From an uncultured Bacteroidales bacterium (GTDB taxonomy: Bacteria > Bacteroidota > Bacteroidia > Bacteroidales > UBA932), in assembly GCA_934702165.1 (NCBI GenBank), contig CAKUYG010000098.1, forward strand, positions 1 to 8,011: DNA of 8,011 nucleotides, written 5' to 3'. A model generated the notes under the pieces. It did not search any database. It saw only the letters and a list, made by a program, of their open reading frames with translations, and was not told the DNA's origin. Position numbers and translations under genes: made by a program. This document shows positions 1 through 7,027 of this stretch, in pieces (position 1 is the stretch's first letter; the number at the start of each line of letters is the position of its first letter).

Positions 1-369
1 GTGGAGTCGTTTTCCAGACTTTTTTACGGTGGCGGAAAGTTTGCGGTCCAGACCTTGACTGGGGTTGCGCTGATAGGTATCGATGAGGCAGTATGCTTCC
101 GCTTCTCAAAGGACGGCGGACGTTGGGAAGTGACCACATCAGGGCGCAGCGTGTATGAGATGAAGGCGCGTACTGGGGCATCGGACATCCTTTCGCTCTC
201 AGACAAATATGTCCAGACATCAAAGGACTGCATTGTCAACTCGTCTTATCTGTCATCGATAGAGACCAGTTCCATGCGCTGCCGCCTGTGCCCGCCGTAC
301 GGAGACATCGAGATATATGCCTCCAGACGTTATTTCTCTAAATTGAGGGGGCTGATACAGACTATATGA
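1..369 (+). CDS. LytTR-type DNA-binding regulator, C-terminal part (5' partial)
   Basis: The frame is open from the first base and ends at TGA 367-369. The GTG at base 1 is probably an internal valine codon, so the true start lies upstream. The visible 122 residues resemble a LytTR DNA-binding domain: a beta-rich opening (FAVQTLTGVALIGIDEAVCF), a central segment with the family-typical 'YVQTSKDCIVNSSYLSSIE' (compare the usual hxSxIVNxxYI pattern), and the closing 'SRRYFSKLRGLI' helix seen at the end of many LytTR domains. LytTR domains bind direct repeats upstream of target genes. They occur as stand-alone regulators or behind a response-regulator receiver domain, and which form this is cannot be told because the N-terminus is outside the window. 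Its 3' end overlaps the convergent MATE gene by 8 bases, so no terminator separates them. The assignment rests on pattern recognition only. Confidence 0.7.
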   Translation: MESFSRLFYGGGKFAVQTLTGVALIGIDEAVCFRFSKDGGRWEVTTSGRSVYEMKARTGASDILSLSDKYVQTSKDCIVNSSYLSSIETSSMRCRLCPPYGDIEIYASRRYFSKLRGLIQTI

Positions 370-1789
370 TCTGTTCTTCCGGGACCTGCGGGATTGCGGT
401 GGCCGCTTCTGTGAGCTTTGTCTTCATCCATCTGTCCCCCTTTATCCTGAAAGCGAAGATGATGCCTTTGAGGCTCAGTTCTGTGGCCATGGCTATCCAA
501 TAGCCTTCCAGTCCGAGATGCGGGATGAGCAGAAGCGCGAGACCAAGACGTATCACCCACATGCTCAGCAGGTTGATTGCTGACGGGATGAGTGTGTCGC
601 CCGCTCCGACGCAGCATCCGTATGCCACTATGCTCACTCCGAAGAGGAGTTCTGCCCAGGCTTCGATCCTGAGGCATGATGCTCCGAGCGCGATCACCTC
701 CGGATCCTGGCTCATGAGCTCCATGATCTGCGGAGCGAAAGCCCACATCAGCACAGCGAGCAGGGTCATCATGGATGCTCCCGTGCCTATGGTCACTTTG
801 GCGAAACTGCGGGCCATGTCCTTGCGTCTCGCTCCGAGGCTCTGTCCGACAAGGGTCGTGGCAGCGTCCTGCATGCCGTATCCGGGCAGATAACAGAAAC
901 CCTCAGCTATTACGGCGAATGAGTTGGCGGCTATGGCCACGGTGCCGAGCGGAGCCACGATCACGGTAGCCGCCACATATGCGCCTCTGGTCACGACGTT
1001 CTGAAGCCATAGCGGCCAGCTTATGTCAAATGCGCGGGAGAAGATTCTGCCGGCCTCATCCCTGCCCGTGCGGCAGTCCTGTCCCCTTTGCCTGAGTTCC
1101 GGTGAGCAGGTGAAGATGTAGAATAGCAGGAATCCGCCCGCACAGAGAGTGGCGAGCCCGGTGCCCAGTGCGGCGCCTTTGACCCCGAGTCCGAGCACGA
1201 ATATGAACAGGTAGTTGAACAGCACATCCAGAAGGCACATCGCCATGCTGGTGATGCTCGGTATCTTCATGTTTCCGCTTGCAATCAGGGATGCTTCGCA
1301 GAATATGGCTATCTGGAAGGTCGGAAGGAAGAGCGAGTAGATGCGGAAGTAGTCAGAGGCGTCGCTGCGGATGTCCTCCGCTCCTCCCAGCCATCCGGGA
1401 AGGGCTCCGCTGACCGCGAGCCCGATGACCGAGAGGATGACGCTGACCAGTGCCACTGTGGCAAGTCCCTTATGGAAAATCTTTCTGGCTCCGCCGAAGT
1501 CCCTGGCTCCGCAGCGGTGCGCGACCTGCACGCTGAAGCCTGAGTTGTTGGCGTAGCAGAAACCTCCAAGTATCCATGTGGAGGTGCTGACCAGGCCCAC
1601 GGCTGCGGCAGGCGCCGAACCCAACCGGCCCACCATGGCCGCATCGATGTAGCTCATCAGGCACATGGAAAGCTGGGCCAGAATGGCCGGAAGTGCAAGC
1701 AGCAGAGTGAGTTTGAACTGGTCGGCCGTGCCCATGGGGCTTCCGCCTCTCAGGCGGGCGAGCAATATGTCCTTGTTTGCAGATGCCAT
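362..1789 (-). CDS. MATE family efflux transporter
   Basis: This is a complete 475-residue integral membrane protein, the usual MATE length, with about twelve hydrophobic segments. MATE proteins export drugs or other organic cations in exchange for H+ or Na+ across the inner membrane. The N-terminal 'SYIDAAMVGRLG' (about residues 46-57) is the family signature in the first-second helix region. 'GVKGAALGTGLAT' in the middle and 'AANSFAVIAEGFCYLPGYGMQDAATTLVGQSLGA' features in the second half (given here only as landmarks: FCYLPGYGMQDAATTLVGQ) mark the internal pseudo-repeat. The substrate cannot be inferred. The start at ATG 1787-1789 is favoured over the internal Met19 because the short cytoplasmic N-terminal extension is common in Bacteroidales homologues, and a promoter-like -7 element sits about 20 bases upstream. 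No Shine-Dalgarno sequence is visible. It is divergent from nrdD and convergent with the LytTR gene, so it is probably transcribed alone. Confidence 0.93.
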   Translation of the reverse strand: MASANKDILLARLRGGSPMGTADQFKLTLLLALPAILAQLSMCLMSYIDAAMVGRLGSAPAAAVGLVSTSTWILGGFCYANNSGFSVQVAHRCGARDFGGARKIFHKGLATVALVSVILSVIGLAVSGALPGWLGGAEDIRSDASDYFRIYSLFLPTFQIAIFCEASLIASGNMKIPSITSMAMCLLDVLFNYLFIFVLGLGVKGAALGTGLATLCAGGFLLFYIFTCSPELRQRGQDCRTGRDEAGRIFSRAFDISWPLWLQNVVTRGAYVAATVIVAPLGTVAIAANSFAVIAEGFCYLPGYGMQDAATTLVGQSLGARRKDMARSFAKVTIGTGASMMTLLAVLMWAFAPQIMELMSQDPEVIALGASCLRIEAWAELLFGVSIVAYGCCVGAGDTLIPSAINLLSMWVIRLGLALLLIPHLGLEGYWIAMATELSLKGIIFAFRIKGDRWMKTKLTEAATAIPQVPEEQII

Positions 1790-1809
1790 CGTGATTTCCG
1801 AAAAACTTG

Positions 1810-1817
1810 CAAAGATA
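1810..1817 (-). promoter_or_regulatory. Bacteroidota-type -7 promoter element for the MATE gene
   Basis: Read on the - strand this is TATCTTTG, a full match to the TAnnTTTG -7 element of Bacteroidota primary-sigma promoters. It ends 20 bases before the ATG at 1789, which would give a leader of only about 10-16 bases, short but plausible. No clear -33 TTTG/TTG element is visible at the expected distance. The octamer is short enough to occur by chance in an AT-rich spacer; its position directly ahead of the gene is the main support. Confidence 0.5.
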
Positions 1818-1873
1818 GCAATTTTAGTGACTCTACCGGACAGGTGTGACGTAAGTGACGGAGGGTCAATAAT

Positions 1874-1895
1874 TGTGGAAAACTATGTTGAAAAC
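1874..1895. promoter_or_regulatory. Pair of DnaA-box-like direct repeats upstream of nrdD
   Basis: Two near-identical 10-mers, TGTGGAAAAC (1874-1883) and TGTTGAAAAC (1886-1895), lie 12 bases apart, about one helical turn, in the divergent MATE-nrdD intergenic region. The complement of the first nine bases of copy one, TTTTCCACA, fits the DnaA box consensus TTWTNCACA exactly. Copy two (TTTTCAACA) differs at one conserved base. DnaA is known to regulate ribonucleotide reductase transcription in E. coli (nrdAB), which makes a role here reasonable but unproven in this lineage. The repeats lie 50-71 bases upstream of the nrdD -7-like element, a position suited to an activator or repressor. Binding is inference from sequence. 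Confidence 0.4.
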
Positions 1896-1944
1896 TTTTT
1901 CCCCAAGTTCTGCCGACAGGGTGATATTTTAGTCCGATTATGAC

Positions 1945-1952
1945 TAATTTTG
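1945..1952 (+). promoter_or_regulatory. Bacteroidota-type -7 promoter element for nrdD
   Basis: TAATTTTG matches the TAnnTTTG consensus. It ends 37 bases before the nrdD ATG, giving an expected leader of about 30 bases. No convincing -33 element is seen upstream. The leader lacks a Shine-Dalgarno sequence, as is usual in Bacteroidota. If real, this promoter would drive nrdD, nrdG and probably the downstream lipoprotein gene. Confidence 0.5.
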
Positions 1953-1989
1953 TCCTCCTACCAAGACAAATTTTTAAAGACCATAACTT

Positions 1990-4197
1990 ATGGATGTACG
2001 TAAAACCAACGGCTCGGTCGAGGAGTTCGACAAGGCTAAACTTGCAAGAGGAATCCACCAGGCATACAAGTCGGCCAAAGAATACTGCGATGATGCCATA
2101 GTAGTCTCCATCATAAACAACCTCTATGTCTATGAGGGCATTACGAGTGCAGAGATCCGCCGTCAGGTGGAGGAGTCGCTCATGTCCATCAACAAGAAGG
2201 TTGCCCTTGCCTATATCGAGAAGTTCGATGCTGATGTGGATCTGCGCCGCAAGCGTGACTTCATAAAGGACTATATCGCCGCGTCCAACGCCGCGACCGG
2301 TTCCAAGTTCGACGCCAACGCCAATGTCACCCGCAAGAACATCGTGACCCTCGGCAACGAGCTCTACAAGGAGAACAACATCAAGCAGAACCGCTATATC
2401 ATGTGCGACAAGATAAAGACCCTTTACGGGCGGGCCCTTGCGGACCAGTACCTCAAGGATCTCAACTCGCACATCCTCTACAAGCATGACGAGAGCGGCA
2501 CCCCGGGCTTCCCTTACTGCGTGGCGATATCCATGTACCCGTTCCTCGTCAGCGGTCTGCGCGAGCTGGGCGGGGTTTCGATAGCCCCGACTGATCTAAA
2601 GTCGTTCTGCGGTGAGTTCATCAACCTCGTCTATTCTGTCTCCTCCCAGTTCATGGGGGCCGTGGCCACGCCGGAGTTTCTGATGTACCTCGATTATTTC
2701 ATCCGCAAAGACTACGGGGATGATTACCTCTCCCGTCTTGACGAGGTGGTGGAGCTCAACGCCAAGAAGCGCACGCTCGTCAAGGTGATAGACAACTATT
2801 TCCAGCAGGTGGTACACTCCATGAACATGCCTGCCGGCAACAGGGGCTACCAGACCGTGTTCTGGAACATCAGCTATTTCGACCGCAACTATTTTCAGGG
2901 TGTGTTCGGGGATTTCCGTTTCCCTGACGGCAGCGCGCCGAAATGGGAGACACTCGACTGGCTGCAGAAGCATTTCATGAACTGGTTCAACGAAGAGCGC
3001 CGGCGCTACATCCTCACCTTCCCGGTGGAGACCATGGCACTTCTCACCGACGGAGGCGACGACTACCTTGACAAGGACTACGCCGACTTCACTGCGGAGA
3101 TGTGGGCCAAGGGGCACAGCTTCTTCTGCTACATCTCCAACAGCCCGGATTCCCTTTCAAGCTGCTGCCGCCTGCGCAACAGCCTGAAGGATCTCGAGGA
3201 CAAGGAGGACAGCGCGCACAACCATACCACTCACCAATATTCCATGGGCACGGCTTCGGTGGCTACTGGTTCCAAGTCCGTGATGACCATCAACCTCAAC
3301 CGTCTGATCCAGGACTCTGTGCGCCGTTACTTCCTTGAGCGCAGGGGAGTGACGCTTCCGGCCGGCAAGCCTCTCGACCCGCTGTCCAACTTCTACGACA
3401 AGGACGATCTGTACACCAATTATATAGACAAGGACCTCACCGAGATGACGGAGCGCGTGCACAAGTACCAGATCGCGTTCAACGAGATCATCAAGGACTT
3501 CCTCAAGGCCGACATGCTCGATGTCTACAAGGCAGGCTTCATCGACATGAAGAAGCAGTACCTCACCGTGGGTGTGAACGGCCTCACGGAGGCAGCCGAG
3601 TTCCTCGGACTCAAGATATCCCCGAACCCTGAGTACGGCGATTTCGTCAACACGGTTCTTGAGACCATCAATATATCCAACCGCAAAGACCGCACGCCGG
3701 AGGCCATGTTCAACACCGAGTTTGTCCCGGCCGAGAACCTTGCCGCCAAAAACTACAAGTGGGACAAGAAGGACGGCTACTTCGTCTCCGGCAAGCACAA
3801 CCTTTACAGCTCATATTTCTACAATCCTGAGGATGTCGAGGTGTCCATGATCGACAAGTTCAAACTTCATGGGGAGGATTTCGTGAAGTATCTTGACGGC
3901 GGCTCGGCTCTGCACATGAACCTCGCGGAGCATCTCTCCAAGGAGCAGTACCGGAGGCTTCTCAATGTCGCGGCACACTACGGAACCAACTACTTCACTT
4001 TCAACGTCCGCAACACTGTCTGCAACGACTGCGGCTTCATCAGCAAGGATACGTTGACCAAGTGCCCGAAGTGCGGCAGCACCAACATAGACTACCTCAC
4101 GAGGGTGATCGGCTACCTCAAGAGGGTCTCATCCTTTGCGGAACCGCGTCAGGAGGAGGCTAAGAAGAGGTTCTACAATCCGGGAAACGATGATTAA
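1990..4197 (+). CDS. nrdD: Anaerobic ribonucleoside-triphosphate reductase (class III), catalytic glycyl-radical subunit
   Basis: This 735-residue protein reduces ribonucleotides to deoxyribonucleotides in the cytoplasm without oxygen, using a glycyl radical. Residues about 1-90 form an ATP-cone (starting VRKTNGSVEEFDKAKLARGI), the allosteric site controlling overall activity. The catalytic barrel follows, with conserved cysteines in 'GFPYC' (Cys177) and 'LSSCCRL' (Cys392/393), the latter being the likely thiyl-radical region. Near the C-terminus a zinc ribbon has Cys678, Cys681, Cys692 and Cys695 (CNDC...CPKC). The glycyl-radical motif RVIGYL follows, with Gly708 as the radical site. All expected functional elements are present and the length is normal. 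ATG 1990 is chosen because it opens directly on the ATP-cone. The 3' end overlaps nrdG by 8 bases, consistent with translational coupling to its activase. Whether it uses formate or a thioredoxin-like reductant cannot be settled by eye. Confidence 0.97.
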   Translation: MDVRKTNGSVEEFDKAKLARGIHQAYKSAKEYCDDAIVVSIINNLYVYEGITSAEIRRQVEESLMSINKKVALAYIEKFDADVDLRRKRDFIKDYIAASNAATGSKFDANANVTRKNIVTLGNELYKENNIKQNRYIMCDKIKTLYGRALADQYLKDLNSHILYKHDESGTPGFPYCVAISMYPFLVSGLRELGGVSIAPTDLKSFCGEFINLVYSVSSQFMGAVATPEFLMYLDYFIRKDYGDDYLSRLDEVVELNAKKRTLVKVIDNYFQQVVHSMNMPAGNRGYQTVFWNISYFDRNYFQGVFGDFRFPDGSAPKWETLDWLQKHFMNWFNEERRRYILTFPVETMALLTDGGDDYLDKDYADFTAEMWAKGHSFFCYISNSPDSLSSCCRLRNSLKDLEDKEDSAHNHTTHQYSMGTASVATGSKSVMTINLNRLIQDSVRRYFLERRGVTLPAGKPLDPLSNFYDKDDLYTNYIDKDLTEMTERVHKYQIAFNEIIKDFLKADMLDVYKAGFIDMKKQYLTVGVNGLTEAAEFLGLKISPNPEYGDFVNTVLETINISNRKDRTPEAMFNTEFVPAENLAAKNYKWDKKDGYFVSGKHNLYSSYFYNPEDVEVSMIDKFKLHGEDFVKYLDGGSALHMNLAEHLSKEQYRRLLNVAAHYGTNYFTFNVRNTVCNDCGFISKDTLTKCPKCGSTNIDYLTRVIGYLKRVSSFAEPRQEEAKKRFYNPGNDD

Positions 4198-4654
4198 ATA
4201 TCTGCCCGGACTCACTGATGTGGTCCTGGAAGAGATACCCGACAGAGTGACCCTGGCAGTCGAAATCACGAACTGCCAGGGTTCTTGTCCGGGATGTCAC
4301 TCTCCATTTCTGCGACGGGATATCGGAGAGGAACTGACTGAAGAGGCTCTGGACAGGATGATTGAAGACAATTTCGGTGTCAACTGCCTGCTGTTCCTGG
4401 GGGAGGGCAATGATCCGGCGGCCCTTCTCCGTCTTGCTTCCCATCTGCGCATAGCTTGGCCCGGCGTGGAGATCGCCTTATATTCCGGCAGGAAAGATGT
4501 TGAAGCGGAGATCAAAGAGGCCTTCGATTATGTGAAGGTCGGACCATATGTCGAGGACCTGGGGCCTCTCAACGAGAAGACTACCAACCAGAGGCTATAC
4601 CACAGGGGTGAGGATATCACTTCCCGCTTCTGGAGGAAAAACAATAACCAGTAG
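4190..4654 (+). CDS. nrdG: Anaerobic ribonucleotide reductase activating protein (radical SAM)
   Basis: This 154-residue protein, the same size as typical NrdG, uses a [4Fe-4S] cluster and S-adenosylmethionine to create the glycyl radical on NrdD (Gly708 of its neighbour). The radical-SAM cluster motif CX3CX2C is visible as 'NCQGSCPGCHSP' with Cys29, Cys33 and Cys36. The expected SAM-contacting glycine-rich motif is 'LGEGNDP' (Gly71-Glu72-Gly73), a variant of the usual GG(E/D)P. The C-terminal 'GPYVEDLGPL...TTNQR' is family-typical. The open frame extends upstream to 4136, but the start at ATG 4190 is preferred: it overlaps the nrdD stop by 8 bases, gives the normal length, and the upstream extension is an arginine-rich out-of-frame reading of nrdD. 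It is probably translated by coupling with nrdD. Confidence 0.95.
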   Translation: MIKYLPGLTDVVLEEIPDRVTLAVEITNCQGSCPGCHSPFLRRDIGEELTEEALDRMIEDNFGVNCLLFLGEGNDPAALLRLASHLRIAWPGVEIALYSGRKDVEAEIKEAFDYVKVGPYVEDLGPLNEKTTNQRLYHRGEDITSRFWRKNNNQ

Positions 4655-4657
4655 AAT

Positions 4658-6742
4658 ATGACCAAGTTATCAGCTCTGGTCACTCTTGCCGTCCTTGCCG
4701 TGTCATGCGGTGACGCCAAGATTGACCGTTTTGCTCTTGTGGAGCGCAACAACCCGCATGTCGCATCCATCGACACCCTTTCTTCTCTGTCCGTGGGCAA
4801 CGGCCGTTTTGCTTTCACTGTCGATGTGACCGGGCTCCAGACTTTTCAGACCCTTTATTCCAAAGGGGTTCCTCTCGGCACACAGTCCCAGTGGGGTTGG
4901 CATTCTTTCGCTAATCCGGAGAATCTCCGCTTTGAGGAGACCCTCAAGGCTTATGATTTCGGACGTGGGCATGAAGAACTTTACGCCTGTCAGCTCAAGG
5001 AGGGCCGCGGCAAGGCCGCTTCCGACTGGTACCGGGTCAATCCTCACCGGCTTCACCTCGGGGTGATCGGTTTCCTCGGGCTTGAGCCGGCCGAGCTCAG
5101 CGAAATCGACCAGACCCTGGACATGTGGGATGGGGTGATACGCTCGTCCTTCCTCGTCCGCGGTGAGGAAGTTGACGTCCTGACTTCGTGTGACCCGTCC
5201 TATGACAAGGTCGCCGTCTCCATAAGCACCAGGGCTCATGTTCCCGTCTCTTTCCGCTTCCCGTATCCGACCGGGGCGCATGCTGATGACGCCTGTGACT
5301 GGAGCAGGGATGCTCTTCACGAGACTGAGATAGATCAGGAAGAGAGCGGGATGGTGATACTGCGCCATACGCTTGACGCCACGGTATATTACATAAAGGT
5401 ATGCTATGAAAACGCCGCCCTTTCCAGGATCGGGCGCAACGCTTTTGTGCTTACCCCGGATGCTGACAGCTGGAGTTTCACTGCTGAGTTCTGTCAGGCC
5501 CGTCCGTCCATGGAGCGCTCCAGTGCCGCAGCTTCCCGTGCGGCCACGTCCAGTTATTGGCAGTCCTATTGGGAGGATGGTGCTGTGGTGGACTTCAGCG
5601 CCTGCACGGATCCACGTGCGGCTGAACTTGAACGCCGTGTCGTGCTCAGCCAATATCTTCTTGCCATCCAGTGCTGTGGTGACGTTCCTCCGCAGGAGAC
5701 GGGACTCACTTACAATTCCTGGTTCGGCAAACAGCACATGGAGATGATATGGTGGCATCAGGCCCACTTTCCCCTCTGGGGGCACGAAGATCTGCTCGCC
5801 AGGACTCTTCCTTGGTACGGCAAGGTCGAGCCTGTGGCAAGGGCCATAGCGGAGCGGCAGGGTTTCAAGGGGCTGCGCTGGATGAAGATGACGGACCCGT
5901 CAGGTGTGGAGGCGCCTTCAAATACAGGCTCTTTTCTCATCTGGCAGCAGCCTCACCTGATTTATCTGGCCGAACTCCTGTACCGGGCGGCGCCGGATGC
6001 GGAGGTGCTGGAAAGCTACGGAGAACTGGTGGACCAGACGGCCGAGTTTATGGCGGATTTCGTCAGCTATGATGCTGAGAATGACCGCTATGTGCTCAAA
6101 GGCTGTATCGCTGCACAGGAGACCCTGCGGGCCGACAAGACCGTGAATCCTCCTTTCGAATTGTCTTATTGGCACTTCGGCTTGAGCACCGCACAGCTCT
6201 GGAGGGAGCGTCGCGGGATTGAGCGGAACCCCGAGTGGGATACCATCATCTCCAAGCTCTCGCGTCTCGCCTCAAAGGACGGGCTTTATCTTGCCGCCGA
6301 GAGTGAACCTGACACCTATTCGGACATAAGAATGTACTCCGACCACATGGCCGTGCTTGCATCGGTCGGCGTGCTGCCTCAGACTTTCCAGTCGGAGCCG
6401 GAGACCATGAAGAACACCCTGGACTGGGTGCTGGACAACTGGAACTGGAACAAGACCTGGGGTTGGGACTATCCGACCACCTGCATGAACGCGGTCAGGA
6501 TGGGTGAACCGGAGAAGGCCGTAGATGCCATAATGATGGACAACAGAACCAACACCTATCTTCCGAACGGTCACAATTATCAGGACGCCCGTCTGCGCTG
6601 CTATCTCCCGGGTAACGGCGGACTTCTGACCGCCGTGGCTCTCATGTGCGCCGGATGGGACGGCTGCACTGAGCAGAATCCGGGTTTCCCTAAGGACGGA
6701 AGGTGGAAAGTGCGTTGGGAGGGGCTCAGAAGGCTGCCATAA
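4658..6742 (+). CDS. Predicted lipoprotein, six-hairpin (GH65-like) glycosidase family
   Basis: The 694-residue protein begins with a short signal peptide ending in 'LAVSC', so Cys17 is the probable lipid-anchored residue. That predicts an envelope location; the residues after it are only weakly acidic, so surface export is uncertain. Residues about 25-300 look like a beta-sandwich ('VGNGRFAFTVDVTGLQTF' is typical of the N-domain of GH65-like enzymes). About 310-680 looks like an (alpha/alpha)6 barrel. Likely active-site stretches are 'GKQHMEMIWWHQAHF' (Glu362, Trp365, Trp366), 'PPFELSYWHFGL' (Glu501), 'WNWNKTWGWDYP' (Asp604), and 'NGHNYQ' plus 'YLPGNGGLL' (637-655). These were recognised as a conserved pattern in uncharacterised six-hairpin glycosidases; substrate and exact GH family are unknown and the catalytic residues are guesses. 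The ATG lies 3 bases after the nrdG stop, suggesting co-transcription with nrdDG, and a terminator follows. An ordinary polysaccharide-utilisation context (SusC/SusD, regulators) is not seen in the window. Confidence 0.75.
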   Translation: MTKLSALVTLAVLAVSCGDAKIDRFALVERNNPHVASIDTLSSLSVGNGRFAFTVDVTGLQTFQTLYSKGVPLGTQSQWGWHSFANPENLRFEETLKAYDFGRGHEELYACQLKEGRGKAASDWYRVNPHRLHLGVIGFLGLEPAELSEIDQTLDMWDGVIRSSFLVRGEEVDVLTSCDPSYDKVAVSISTRAHVPVSFRFPYPTGAHADDACDWSRDALHETEIDQEESGMVILRHTLDATVYYIKVCYENAALSRIGRNAFVLTPDADSWSFTAEFCQARPSMERSSAAASRAATSSYWQSYWEDGAVVDFSACTDPRAAELERRVVLSQYLLAIQCCGDVPPQETGLTYNSWFGKQHMEMIWWHQAHFPLWGHEDLLARTLPWYGKVEPVARAIAERQGFKGLRWMKMTDPSGVEAPSNTGSFLIWQQPHLIYLAELLYRAAPDAEVLESYGELVDQTAEFMADFVSYDAENDRYVLKGCIAAQETLRADKTVNPPFELSYWHFGLSTAQLWRERRGIERNPEWDTIISKLSRLASKDGLYLAAESEPDTYSDIRMYSDHMAVLASVGVLPQTFQSEPETMKNTLDWVLDNWNWNKTWGWDYPTTCMNAVRMGEPEKAVDAIMMDNRTNTYLPNGHNYQDARLRCYLPGNGGLLTAVALMCAGWDGCTEQNPGFPKDGRWKVRWEGLRRLP

Positions 6743-6771
6743 AAAATATTGGAATTTTTTCAGAACTTTGT

Positions 6772-6817
6772 TCCCGGGGCGCGTTGCTTAAAGACTTGTG
6801 CGTTCCGGGATTTTTTT
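6772..6817 (+). terminator. Rho-independent terminator after the nrdD-nrdG-lipoprotein run
   Basis: Bases 6772-6784 pair with 6798-6810 in a 13-pair stem including four to five G-T pairs. The outer TCCCGG/CCGGGA six pairs are perfect Watson-Crick. The loop is 13 bases (6785-6797), and seven T residues follow at once (6811-6817). It lies 29 bases after the glycosidase-like gene's stop. No A-run sits directly before the stem, so it appears to work in the + direction only. Confidence 0.85.
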
Positions 6818-7027
6818 GTTATAGATTTCAAGTTCGTGAGAGTTCATGCTTATGATTTGTAAGCGGATCTGCATGTTTTGCGGTAGTGATGGGTGTTTGC
6901 TGTTTTGCAGGATTTTTCTTTTATTTGCTGCGGATACGAAAATTATTGACCGCTGATATCTTCTGTGCTTCTTTTTGCACGTGAGGTGTGGGCGGAAGGC
7001 TTGAAACTCAAAACAGTGTATTGCTAT
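6818..7027. other. Intergenic stretch without a recognisable gene; leader of the downstream lipoprotein gene
   Basis: The 285 bases between the two lipoprotein genes hold the terminator and then this AT-richer, T-rich stretch. I see no coding frame of note and no RNA family I can name. It must contain the promoter for the gene at 7028, but no full TAnnTTTG match is visible; the nearest are TTTATTTG (about 6920-6927) and similar T-rich octamers. Two copies of TGTTTTGC (6874-6881 and 6901-6908) lie 27 bases apart. A small GTGC/GCAC hairpin (6965-6968 with 6977-6980) has an 8-base loop. None of these is strong enough to name as a regulatory site. Confidence 0.4.

Noticed and set aside
1874..1895. 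Possible replication origin at the DnaA-box-like pair
   Set aside because: Only two boxes are present, one imperfect, in a 200-base region with no dnaA, no box cluster and no extended AT-rich unwinding element. A regulatory site is more likely.
1750..2487. 245-codon open frame on the - strand across the MATE start, the intergenic region and the 5' part of nrdD
   Set aside because: It crosses two well-supported genes and the promoter region, and its valine/leucine-rich sequence is the usual shadow of nrdD codons.
3157..3798. 213-codon open frame antisense to nrdD
   Set aside because: It is fully contained in the conserved nrdD catalytic region and resembles no family.
4136..4189. Upstream extension of nrdG by 18 codons
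   Set aside because: The added residues are an arginine-rich alternate-frame reading of nrdD's conserved C-terminus. Starting at 4190 gives the normal NrdG length and an 8-base overlap.
4703..5785. 360-codon open frame antisense to the glycosidase-like lipoprotein gene
   Set aside because: It has no recognisable domain and lies wholly opposite a gene with signal peptide, conserved motifs and operon spacing. Long antisense frames are common in GC-rich coding DNA.
6741..6760. AT-rich inverted sequence (A-run facing T-run) just after the glycosidase-like stop as a terminator
   Set aside because: The stem would be A-T pairs only and weak. The GC-rich hairpin with T-tract at 6772-6817 explains termination better.
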